A stretch of 44,955 bases of DNA from Hyphomicrobiales bacterium (GCA_016710435.1 JADJVV010000012.1:1-44955), one strand, 5' to 3'. Counted from the first letter of the stretch, positions 35,436 through 41,977 are shown. A program made the numbers and translations. The notes: generated by a model from the sequence alone, not told the origin.

Positions 35436-36496
35436 GACACCACCTCCTGTCCATCGATCGTCACGAACTCCCCCTCGAACACCTTGGGCGCCTCCTCATC
35501 GTCGTCGTCATCAAGGGCGCGCTCATAGTACACGTACTCCTCGAACTCCGAGAGTGGCAGCCCCCCACTCAAGAACTGGAGAGTCATCCAGGCGTCACGA
35601 GCGAACGTGTCCGCATCGTCGCCATCGGTATCATAGATGTGTGCCTCTGCCTTCAGGGCCTGCATATCGATCTTCCCCTGAACCGCGATGATCGCCCATG
35701 CCTCCGTCTGTTTGGCGAACGTCTCGCAGAACTCCTCGTACACGAGGTCGCTCCAAAGCTCGTCGACCTTCGGAATTTTCTTTTCCTCGAGGTCAGGAGT
35801 GGCGTCGTCGACCAGCTTGTTCCATCGCCCGTACCAATCCTGCTCCCAGTCGCCCTCGCGATCCAGGGATCCGACGGTGGTGCATCCGTAGTTGCGGAAG
35901 CCAGTGCGGCCGATGTCGCGGTAACCATCGTTGGAGTAGAAGCAGCCGTTCACCTCGAGCCAGTGGCCGATCCTCGTCACCGCCCCGCTTGGCGTCATGA
36001 CGGCCAGGCGGTCGGTACCGATGATGGACCTGATCGCACGGAGCGCATTCGGGTCATCCAGGTGGTCCATGAAGAAGGGCATGGCGTCCCTGGCGAACGC
36101 CATGGTGTCGCTGACACCCTTGTCGTACCCGTAGTCGCTGATGATCCCGTTGTGCATGAGGACCGGAGTCTGCGTGACCTTGCACAACGCCTCCATCGCC
36201 TCCTGGTCCATCCCGATGGGGAAGGGATGGGTGTGCTTGGGGTCCGTGCGTCCACCATGCGTCCCGATGCGGAAGTGCAGGAACATGAGGCCACGCTCGA
36301 TGTTCGGGTCCAGCGCCCGCAGCATCTCGATGGCGTCCATGAACTCCTCCAAGGTCTTGAGCCCCTTGTAGATCTGGATGCCCCCGTTGCACGGGTAGCA
36401 GATCCCCGCGCCATCGCTGTTGGAGCGCCAGCAGTTGGCGAAGGTGTTGGCGTCAGGAAGCTCGACGCCGGCAGGTTTGATGATGGCGATACACAT
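35432..36496 (-). CDS. Class II glutamine amidotransferase-like Ntn hydrolase
   Basis: 354 residues. The ATG at 36496 puts Cys at position 2 (MCIAIIKPAG), the N-terminal nucleophile of class II enzymes after Met removal; longer extensions are in poor sequence. Further motifs: SNSDGAGI (residues 26-32), FLHFRIGTHGG (72-82), VLMHNGIIS (112-120), YDKGVSDTMAF (124-134). The family hydrolyses glutamine or related amides and passes on ammonia. From about 200 on the protein is novel and acidic, with DDDDDEEAPK near the end. It lies 17 bases after an amidoligase gene, so it may supply ammonia to it or trim its product. Seven A residues precede the ATG with no clear Shine-Dalgarno. Confidence 0.78.
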   Translation of the reverse strand: MCIAIIKPAGVELPDANTFANCWRSNSDGAGICYPCNGGIQIYKGLKTLEEFMDAIEMLRALDPNIERGLMFLHFRIGTHGGRTDPKHTHPFPIGMDQEAMEALCKVTQTPVLMHNGIISDYGYDKGVSDTMAFARDAMPFFMDHLDDPNALRAIRSIIGTDRLAVMTPSGAVTRIGHWLEVNGCFYSNDGYRDIGRTGFRNYGCTTVGSLDREGDWEQDWYGRWNKLVDDATPDLEEKKIPKVDELWSDLVYEEFCETFAKQTEAWAIIAVQGKIDMQALKAEAHIYDTDGDDADTFARDAWMTLQFLSGGLPLSEFEEYVYYERALDDDDDEEAPKVFEGEFVTIDGQEVVS

Positions 36497-36513
36497 TTTT
36501 TTCGTTCTTTCGT

Positions 36514-37890
36514 TTACGCCGCACGCTGGCGGCGCGGTACTGGTTTGTCGATGGATCCGACATTCACCTTCATGGGCCCGATAGACATTCCCATTTCGAT
36601 GACGTCGGCGATGTGGTTGTTGAACATGGTCGGCAGGAAGATCTCGTCGAACGGAATGTACGACGCCAGCCAAGGATCCTTGGTGTCGTCGCACCACGAC
36701 CAGAGATTGTGGTACAGCTGGATCTGGGCATGGAAGCGATGGATGTCGAGCGTCATCCCGGCGATGCGGAACTCGACAAGGTCGTCATGCGGCTTCAGTT
36801 GGGTTGCGCCATGCCCCTTCTGGGTTTGCCAATCCTTGGGGTCGTCCTTGATGGATTGCTCGTGGTGGACGTAGCTCTCGCGGCGCCTCCTGGATGCGGG
36901 GTCCGTGAACAGCATCAACGCCGACCGGAACCGCTCGACCGCGATTGTCGCAGCCCTCATCCCGTCCTCACGCAGCAGCTTCATGTTCGTGTGGCACCCA
37001 GATGGGTACAGGTCAAGCCGCGCCTCGTGCGTCTCCATCAGCTCGAAGAACTTCTCGTAATCCCCCCAGATCGCAAGATGGTCAAGCGCAGTCCGCGGAT
37101 GCCCAATGAACTCGATGCCAGTCGCTCGCGAAAGAGACCCGTCACGCGTCGGGAACGCGAAGTCCTCGCCAAGCGTCGTCACGTAGTCGTCCATCAACCC
37201 ATTGTTAGGGCTGTCGAACGATCCGACCTCCATCTCCAGCCCGATCATCGGACCAGGGAGCGTCTCGTGCTTCTTGAATCTTCCGTGTTGTCCGTATGGC
37301 TTGATGCGCTCGCCGCAACTTCCACCATCACGCTCCTCGTCATCGTCGTCATCGCAATCACACGGATGATCGTTATGATACGACGAATCACAATGTTCGC
37401 AAAAGTGGTGGTTGTCATCGTAGCACGACTGACACAGATTCATGTAGTCGTACCCAGCATTGTCGACGTCATACATGAACCATTGATCGCAATCCTCACA
37501 CTTCCACGCCTCACTGCTGCAACAGGTGTCGCAGAAATGCTTTTCGGGACTGCGTCGACCAGTGCTCACGCTGTTCAACTCATCCTCAAAATACTCCTCG
37601 CAATGCTCGCACCAATACGCATTGTCACTGATGCACGATTCACACCACTCCTTGGATTCTGATGCATTGTCAAGCGTGACGTGCACAAATCCCGATCCTT
37701 CAGGATTCTTCCATTCGCTACAGCATTCGCACTCGATCCAGTCCTCGCAGTTGTCGCAATGGTCGTATTCCTCGTCCTCGGAGTCGACCTCGACCATCTC
37801 ACCGCATCGCGGGCACTTCACGAGGATCGGTTCCTTCTCCTCCTCATCGACTTCCATGACGATTTCCTCGCCAAATTCGTGAGTGTTCAA
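36514..37890 (-). CDS. Zinc-ribbon array fused to an amidoligase (COOH-NH2 ligase) domain
   Basis: 458 residues. N-terminal half (26-178): seven or more CxxC pairs (CPRC 26-29, CDNC, CECC, CESC, CEHC, DTCC, CEDC, CQSC, CEHC), an acidic zinc-ribbon array. C-terminal half: amidoligase signatures IGLEMEVG (E219, E221), RDGSLSRATGIEF (D250, E260), YPSGCHTNM (about 296-302) and DLVEFRIAGMTLDIHRFHAQIQ (E373, R375). This glutamine-synthetase-fold family forms amide bonds using ATP. The start is TTG at 37890, with AGGAGG seven bases before it and a TTGA overlap with the previous stop; an ATG at 37857 is the alternative. The second His of the usual HxH near 300 is replaced. The substrate is unknown. 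Confidence 0.78.
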   Translation of the reverse strand: MNTHEFGEEIVMEVDEEEKEPILVKCPRCGEMVEVDSEDEEYDHCDNCEDWIECECCSEWKNPEGSGFVHVTLDNASESKEWCESCISDNAYWCEHCEEYFEDELNSVSTGRRSPEKHFCDTCCSSEAWKCEDCDQWFMYDVDNAGYDYMNLCQSCYDDNHHFCEHCDSSYHNDHPCDCDDDDDEERDGGSCGERIKPYGQHGRFKKHETLPGPMIGLEMEVGSFDSPNNGLMDDYVTTLGEDFAFPTRDGSLSRATGIEFIGHPRTALDHLAIWGDYEKFFELMETHEARLDLYPSGCHTNMKLLREDGMRAATIAVERFRSALMLFTDPASRRRRESYVHHEQSIKDDPKDWQTQKGHGATQLKPHDDLVEFRIAGMTLDIHRFHAQIQLYHNLWSWCDDTKDPWLASYIPFDEIFLPTMFNNHIADVIEMGMSIGPMKVNVGSIDKPVPRRQRAA

Positions 37891-39104
37891 AATGGCGCCT
37901 CCTGGAGTTGTGCAATGTTCGCCATGGCATCGTTGATGACGGCGTAGTAGTGGGATTCAGCAATCTTTGCGAATTTCCACCACATTTGATGTCGGAACGA
38001 ATCGCTCCGCGATGGATCGTATTCATTTATGCGCTTTGGCTCATCAACCCATATCCCATTCGGATAGTCGCTGATATTGCACATGAATCCAACCAACCAC
38101 CATTTCGGGGCATCCTCCAGCTTCACGAACGACGGCGCGCTCGCAACACCATTCTCGGTATCGAATGAGAACACCATCTCGCCAGTCAGCAGGCCGCGGA
38201 AGATCGCGATCTTGCGATCATCACCATCGCCAATCCACACGAGATCGCCGATGTCGGCGCCATGTACTGGCTGGCCAGCCACGATGCATCGGTATTCGAG
38301 AGCATCCGGAGTGACGGAGGAATGCGCGCACGCCCGATTGATAGCTTCCGTGTAGTACGCCTCATCGATGCAGCAGAACATCCAGTTGTCGTCGAATTTG
38401 TACGACCCACTCGTGATGCGAGTGAGAATGTCGCGCCGTCCCGAGTCGAATTCGTTAAATGGCGAATCCTGGATCGCGCAACGCATCCCGATCATCCATT
38501 GTTCGTCGTGATCGAGGGTGAACAGCTCGAATGGAGTGTTGACCGTCTTTTCTCCAGACATCGTCTTGATGGTGATGCTGTTTTGACCGTTGACGCTCTT
38601 GATGATGGCGATCTCGCGACGCGCATTGCTCCTATCGCCATTGTCCTTCACCCACACCAACCGTCCAACCACCATTTGGATCACATGCCACTCGACGGCG
38701 CGAGTTCCGTACGACGATCCAGGAAATCCTCGTTCTTGCGCAATCACCCGCTCGGCAACCGCCATCTGCTCGACGCCAACCTTGCGACGGAAGTGCGACT
38801 TGGTCCAGTTGGATGGGCGGGTGCCGACCGAGTCGCCCACTGGACGCCAGCGATCCGGCTCCTTCAGGGGCGCCCACTGGTCGCCATCCTGGATCAGGTC
38901 GTCGTCGACCAGCATGCGCCACGCACTGGGCGCCAGGAGTTCCTGGGGCGGGGTGGTGTACGGAAGGGGTAGTTCCTCCTGGGCGGGACGGCGGGACGGC
39001 AGGTCGACGGGGTAGCCCGCCGCGGCAAGGGCCTCGCTCATGGACGACCGGAACCAGTCGTCGTCCAGCATCTGCATTGCGATGATCTCATGGATTTTTG
39101 GCAT
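37887..39104 (-). CDS. Hypothetical protein with internal tandem duplication (405 aa)
   Basis: No family recognised. Residues about 145-258 and 283-395 are diverged copies: GRLVWVKDNGDR / GDLVWIGDGDDR, EQWMIGMRCAIQDSPFNEF / KWWLVGFMCNISDYPNGIW, and a final CIDEAYYTEAINRA / IAESHYYAVINDAMA. The N-terminal 100 residues contain a Pro-rich stretch and a W-x-P-L-K-E-P-x-R-W segment. The stop overlaps the amidoligase start, so the pair is surely co-translated. It may be a substrate-binding or target protein of the ligase; this is inference from linkage only. Confidence 0.65.
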   Translation of the reverse strand: MPKIHEIIAMQMLDDDWFRSSMSEALAAAGYPVDLPSRRPAQEELPLPYTTPPQELLAPSAWRMLVDDDLIQDGDQWAPLKEPDRWRPVGDSVGTRPSNWTKSHFRRKVGVEQMAVAERVIAQERGFPGSSYGTRAVEWHVIQMVVGRLVWVKDNGDRSNARREIAIIKSVNGQNSITIKTMSGEKTVNTPFELFTLDHDEQWMIGMRCAIQDSPFNEFDSGRRDILTRITSGSYKFDDNWMFCCIDEAYYTEAINRACAHSSVTPDALEYRCIVAGQPVHGADIGDLVWIGDGDDRKIAIFRGLLTGEMVFSFDTENGVASAPSFVKLEDAPKWWLVGFMCNISDYPNGIWVDEPKRINEYDPSRSDSFRHQMWWKFAKIAESHYYAVINDAMANIAQLQEAPF

Positions 39105-39354
39105 TGTCGTTTTCCTCGTTGATGATGATGTTCTCGCTGGCAGCCATGCGGAGAACGTCCGCTCTGGCCATCAGCACGTTTGCCCGTCCAGCCAGGATGG
39201 TCGCCTCATCGAGGAGGCGCTGCCTTGCGCTTCCCTTGAGAAGGGCGAACGCCCCGTTGCACGGTTGGTCATTGAGCATCGCGGTGACCCGAACGGCACC
39301 ACCGGACACCCAGACACTTTCAATTTTGACGTCCATGTTATGGCGTTTGCACAC
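39088..39354 (-). CDS. Small hypothetical protein (88 aa)
   Basis: Starts GTG at 39354 after AGAGGTG (in-frame ATG at 39336 is possible). The N-terminus is beta-like (VKIESVWVSGGAVRVTAML), followed by an Ala/Arg/Leu helix. Overlaps the 405-residue gene start by 17 bases. Function unknown. Confidence 0.55.
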   Translation of the reverse strand: MCKRHNMDVKIESVWVSGGAVRVTAMLNDQPCNGAFALLKGSARQRLLDEATILAGRANVLMARADVLRMAASENIIINEENDNAKNP

Positions 39355-39357
39355 GAG

Positions 39358-39738
39358 TCACCTCTTTTGTTTTGCGTTGATTTCGGCCATCACCTCAGAA
39401 AGCGGGCGCTCTCCTTGCCCGAACCCGCCTTCCCTGACTGGGCGACCATAGATCCATTGGGATCCGTCCCATCGGTAGAAGCAATTCCACCAAATGCACT
39501 CTGCGTCAACAGGGTCTTTGACGATGATAGGTGCGTTTTCATCTCCTTTCAAAAGGAGATGAAAACGCACCTTTGAATGAAGCATTGCAACTATCCAAGC
39601 TCCAATCTCTCCTGGAGAATTGCGATACTCCAAAAGATGAGGACCAATATCCATTGGCCCTCCATCAAATTGCTTGTAGCGCCCATACCACATTTTATCG
39701 ATGTTGCATTGCGCGATGATGATTGCTCGCGTTCCCAC
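39358..39738 (-). CDS. Hypothetical protein (126 aa)
   Basis: N-terminus MGTRAIIIAQ..WYGRYKQFDGGP, reminiscent of a phage-conserved small domain that I cannot name. GTG start at 39738 with AAAGGA upstream. A 44-base near-perfect palindrome (39529-39572) lies inside the gene and encodes part of a KVRFHLLLKGDENAP stretch without breaking the frame. Overall composition fits a real protein. Confidence 0.6.
   Translation of the reverse strand: MGTRAIIIAQCNIDKMWYGRYKQFDGGPMDIGPHLLEYRNSPGEIGAWIVAMLHSKVRFHLLLKGDENAPIIVKDPVDAECIWWNCFYRWDGSQWIYGRPVREGGFGQGERPLSEVMAEINAKQKR
39529..39572. repeat. Perfect inverted repeat, 21-bp arms with 2-base loop, inside a gene
   Basis: Left arm 39529-39549 (begins AGGTGCGTTTTC), loop CA, right arm 39552-39572 (ends GAAAACGCACCT). 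All 21 pairs are Watson-Crick. It would form an extremely stable hairpin in RNA or a cruciform in DNA, within the open frame of the 126-residue protein. Confidence 0.95.
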
Positions 39739-39740
39739 GA

Positions 39741-39821
39741 TTATTCCTTTCGAAGACGGATGATTTTGCGTTTACGGCAAACCCAGTTTTCCCAGGGCTC
39801 ACCTCGTTTATTGACACTCAT
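39741..39821 (-). CDS. Candidate 26-residue basic microprotein
   Basis: MSVNKRGEPWENWVCRK, continuing Arg/Lys-rich to the end. The stop (TAA) is two bases before the GTG of the next gene and within its ribosome-binding region, as expected for coupling. The upstream site is weak (CCGGAAC). It may be real or a chance open frame. Confidence 0.35.
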   Translation of the reverse strand: MSVNKRGEPWENWVCRKRKIIRLRKE

Positions 39822-39872
39822 GTTCCGGCCGAACAGGATACATGGACCCTCCCCAGCATAGAAGCACTGGCG

Positions 39873-39902
39873 ACACCGCTCAGGGCGGTGTGGCGTCTTT
39901 TT
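39873..39902 (+). terminator. Hairpin with downstream T-run in a gene gap (weak candidate)
   Basis: ACACCGC (39873-39879), five-base loop, GCGGTGT (39885-39891), then GGCGTC and TTTTT. It is terminator-like for the + strand only, where no gene is known, so it may instead be a structured RNA between leftward genes. Confidence 0.3.
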
Positions 39903-39907
39903 CCCCT

Positions 39908-40183
39908 TCACTGGCACCCCCAGATCTGCCTGAACTCGTGCAGGGACATCAAGGAGGGCTCGCAGTCCCCGTCGATGGCCTGGACGGTGTACCCGATGGC
40001 AACCCGCTCATGCCCCTCGCCGCAGGACGTGGCGGCCACGAGGTCACGCCGATCCTGGAAGCGGTACACGCAGATCGTGGTGGACTGGTAGTAGGTCTCC
40101 CGGTATTCCTGCACGGGACCAGGCTCGGTCGGGGTGCAGGATGCCAGGAGGATGGCGGGGAGAATGAGGAGCTTACAGGTCAT
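39908..40183 (-). CDS. Putative phage lipoprotein (91 aa)
   Basis: The ATG at 40183 follows TTGGAGTCGCTC. The N-terminus is a type II signal peptide: basic-hydrophobic MTCKLLILPAILLASC, with lipobox L13-A14-S15-C16, so Cys16 should be lipidated. The mature part has three further Cys and many charged residues. Size and type resemble superinfection-exclusion lipoproteins or an outer-membrane spanin, but the gene is in the early region, far from the lysis peptidase, which favours exclusion or envelope modification. It implies an envelope with lipoprotein processing. Confidence 0.65.
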   Translation of the reverse strand: MTCKLLILPAILLASCTPTEPGPVQEYRETYYQSTTICVYRFQDRRDLVAATSCGEGHERVAIGYTVQAIDGDCEPSLMSLHEFRQIWGCQ

Positions 40184-40382
40184 GAGCGACTCCAATCGAG
40201 AAGGAGCGGTACAGGCTCTCGATCGACGCCTTCAACAGGTCGTCGTTGTTGACCACCAGGTATGGCGTCGTTCCTGGAGGATAGTCGGCGTTGTTGAAAA
40301 CGACAGTCGACTGTTTTGCGTAGCCGACATCCTGGATGCGGATCACGCCGCCATTCGACATGAACTTCATGAAGTCAGGCAT
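40173..40382 (-). CDS. Small hypothetical protein (69 aa)
   Basis: The ATG at 40382 has AGGAGGG eight bases upstream and is preferred to 40436, which lies in the T-arm-like element. Begins MPDFMKFMSNGGVIRIQDVG; later TTPYLVVNNDDLLKASIES. Compact mixed protein, unrecognised. Overlaps the lipoprotein start by 11 bases. Confidence 0.62.
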   Translation of the reverse strand: MPDFMKFMSNGGVIRIQDVGYAKQSTVVFNNADYPPGTTPYLVVNNDDLLKASIESLYRSFSIGVAHDL

Positions 40383-40430
40383 GGAGCCCTCCTGTTGTTG
40401 CGGACCCGACCGGATCCTGTGTGAGGACAT

Positions 40431-40452
40431 CTCCACGGAATCGAACCGTGAG
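40431..40452 (-). other. tRNA T-arm-like stem-loop, copy C (diverged)
   Basis: On the minus strand: CACGG, loop TTCGATT, CCGTG, flanked by CT and (G)AG that extend the stem with one bulge. It stands just after a terminator and before a leader with CAACAACAGGAG and a start codon, like copies A and B, but the outer helix is missing. Confidence 0.5.
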
Positions 40453-40460
40453 GGCGAAAG

Positions 40461-40495
40461 TGAAAAGGGAGGATGGCCATTGAAACCATCCTCCC
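40461..40495 (-). terminator. Rho-independent terminator after the 127-residue gene
   Basis: On the minus strand: GGGAGGATGG (40486-40495), nine-base loop, CCATCCTCCC (40467-40476), then TTTT. Ten perfect pairs. It splits the early region into separately controlled units. Confidence 0.8.
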
Positions 40496-40521
40496 CATGA
40501 TTTGGTGCGACCGGAACCCGG

Positions 40522-40905
40522 TTAGACCAGCGGGCAGAACCGGAAGAACACGGACTTGGGGAAGTCCGTGGGGAACTTGCCCACGGCGTCGCCCACCAGA
40601 CGCAGGCGACCCGGCTTCTCGGTCAGGGCCCAGAAGTCGCCCTTCTTGATCTGCGCATCCTGGGACAACTGGATCTTCTCGATGCCCGCGATCTTCAGCT
40701 CTTCGTTGGTGGCGTGACGGAGATGGTGCGCAGCGACAGGGGCGGAGATTCCGTCCTCGCCCTGGATAATCGGAGTTCCATCCTTCGTCGCAGCGACCAC
40801 GGCAACGGCGGTTCCTGTGCGATCGACGACGACCACGCAACCGACCGGGAACTCGTTGTCCTGGGCGATGATGGCACTCTTGGCGGTGTTGAGGAGATTC
40901 GACAT
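40522..40905 (-). CDS. Hypothetical protein (127 aa)
   Basis: The ATG at 40905 follows AAAAAGGAAAAACACC; an extension to 40950 is Arg-rich and overlaps the hairpin gap. Beta-rich (EFPVGCVVVVDRTGTAVAVVAA), then charged (QLSQDAQIKKGDFWALTEK). Unrecognised. Terminated by the strong hairpin at 40461-40495 and preceded by three intergenic stem-loops, so it is probably regulated or processed as a separate message. Confidence 0.62.
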   Translation of the reverse strand: MSNLLNTAKSAIIAQDNEFPVGCVVVVDRTGTAVAVVAATKDGTPIIQGEDGISAPVAAHHLRHATNEELKIAGIEKIQLSQDAQIKKGDFWALTEKPGRLRLVGDAVGKFPTDFPKSVFFRFCPLV

Positions 40906-40933
40906 GGTGTTTTTCCTTTTTCTCGATGTTGGT

Positions 40934-41014
40934 CGAGCGCACCGTACCACGGCGCTCGTGTCATGGGATGGGCCGCCACCCGGCGGAGGGGTGGGTGGTC
41001 ACCGCGATTCGCGG
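40934..41014 (-). other. Cluster of three intergenic stem-loops
   Basis: Stem 1: CGAGCGC..CGT / ACG..GCGCTCG at 40934-40958 (two-base bulge, loop ACC). Stem 2: CCGCC / GGCGG at 40973-40986. Stem 3: CCGCG / CGCGG at 41002-41014 with a three-base loop. There is no T-run; this is structured 5' leader RNA of the 127-residue gene. Confidence 0.55.
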
Positions 41015-41026
41015 CCCGATGGAGGG

Positions 41027-41212
41027 TTACAGGATGTCGTCGAACACGTCACCAATTCCACCAGCGATGTCGTCGGTGAGGTCGGTGACAGCCTTGAGGG
41101 GCGATCCTTGGCGAGATCCGTTACCTCCGGTGGCGATGTCGACCCCGGCATCCAGGATCTTGATGGGGGAGATAGCAAGGCCAACGCCGAGCTTGAAGAG
41201 GGATCCGAGCAT
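41027..41212 (-). CDS. Small hydrophobic-helical protein (61 aa)
   Basis: MLGSLFKLGVGLAISPIKIL: an amphipathic or weak membrane helix, followed by a Gly/Asp-rich part ending IAGGIGDVFDDIL. CAGGAG precedes the ATG. It stands directly after the Gly-X repeat gene with 21 bases between. Function unknown; a small membrane-associated protein is possible. Confidence 0.6.
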   Translation of the reverse strand: MLGSLFKLGVGLAISPIKILDAGVDIATGGNGSRQGSPLKAVTDLTDDIAGGIGDVFDDIL

Positions 41213-41233
41213 GATTTTCTCCTGGGTGATTGG

Positions 41234-41599
41234 TTATCCGTTGCCGTTGCCGTCGCCGTCGCCGTTGCCGTTGCCGTTGCCGTTGCCGTCGCCGTCGCCG
41301 TTGCCGTTGCCGTTGCCGTCGCCGTTGCCGTTGCCGTCGCCGTCGCCGTCGCCGTTGCCGTAGCCGTAGCCGTAGCCGTAGCCGTAGCCGTAGCCGTTGC
41401 CGTCGCCGTTGCCGTCGCCGTCGCCGTAGCCGTAGCCGTAGCCGTAGCCGTAGCCGTAGCCGTAGCCGTAGCCGTAGCCGTCGCCGTCGCCGTAGCCGTA
41501 GCCGTCGCCGTCGCCGTAGCCGTAGCCGTAGCCGTAGCCGTAGCCGTAGCCGTAGCCGTAGCCGTAGCCGTCCGACCGGATTAAAAGTGGTTGTGGCAT
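41234..41599 (-). CDS. Gly-Tyr/Gly-Asp/Gly-Asn dipeptide repeat protein (121 aa)
   Basis: MPQPLLIRSD followed by 111 residues that are strictly alternating Gly and X, where X is Tyr, Asp or Asn (55 X positions). The N-terminal half is mostly Tyr in runs of eight or so, the C-terminal half mostly Asn and Asp. The ATG at 41599 overlaps the upstream stop (TAGTATG) and the TAA at 41234 closes the array; the next gene starts 21 bases later. It must be disordered. Tyr-rich parts could be sticky or phase-separating, Asp/Asn-rich parts could bind Ca2+. Neither is shown. Confidence 0.65.
   Translation of the reverse strand: MPQPLLIRSDGYGYGYGYGYGYGYGYGYGDGDGYGYGDGDGYGYGYGYGYGYGYGYGYGDGDGNGDGNGYGYGYGYGYGYGNGDGDGDGNGNGDGNGNGNGDGDGNGNGNGNGDGDGNGNG
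41237..41569. repeat. Hexanucleotide array GCCGTN (N = T, C or A)
   Basis: About 55 copies of a six-base unit that varies at only one position. On the minus strand the unit is GGC-NAC, with N = T, G or A giving Tyr, Asp or Asn. On the plus strand the same change is silent (Ala-Val). Because the unit is six bases, gain or loss of copies never shifts the frame. Confidence 0.97.
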
Positions 41600-41600
41600 A

Positions 41601-41933
41601 CTACCACCCGCTGACGACGGCGATTGCCACGATCGGGGTACAGCGGACGGTTCCGCCATCGTCGACCACGGTTTTGGCGGTCGGACCATTTGCCAGCTCC
41701 GCCAGACCCTTGGTAGTTCCCCAGCGACGGATGTTCTTGGCGCCACGGATGGTCACAGATCCGTCGTCGTGGTCCTCGCATGTTCCGACAAACACCCAGC
41801 CACGGTCGGCCACGATGATGCGCTTGTCACCCATGATGGGGCTGGCGAGCTGGATGCTGTCCTTGCGAACGAAGTCGACGGGCTTGCCGCCGATGGTCAG
41901 GGTGATCTCGTTCTCGTTGTTCAGATTGCTCAT
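41601..41933 (-). CDS. Hypothetical beta-rich protein (110 aa)
   Basis: Starts MSNLNNENEITLTIGGKPVD; the core has ADRGWVFVG, IRRWGTTKGLAEL and TVVDDGGTVRC, a pattern I associate with a conserved small phage/prophage protein of unknown function. The ATG at 41933 follows ACGAGGAAACC and the leader of T-arm element copy B; the longer extension to 42077 covers that element and is not coding-like. The stop overlaps the Gly-X gene. Confidence 0.65.
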   Translation of the reverse strand: MSNLNNENEITLTIGGKPVDFVRKDSIQLASPIMGDKRIIVADRGWVFVGTCEDHDDGSVTIRGAKNIRRWGTTKGLAELANGPTAKTVVDDGGTVRCTPIVAIAVVSGW

Positions 41934-41950
41934 GGTTTCCTCGTGTTGTG

Positions 41951-41966
41951 AAATGGGGATTTCCCC
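41951..41966 (-). promoter_or_regulatory. Leader hairpin shared by two genes, copy B
   Basis: GGGG, loop AAAT, CCCC on the minus strand, followed by CATTTCACAACA and the ribosome-binding site. The same module occurs at 42749-42760 before another gene. Confidence 0.5.
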
Positions 41967-41977
41967 TGGTGGATAGG

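Noticed and set aside
40817..41584. Plus-strand open frame with a long Ala-Val repeat
   Set aside because: It crosses the genes on the other strand, has no suitable start site, and its Ala-Val content is forced by the hexanucleotide array. The minus-strand gene fits operon spacing much better.
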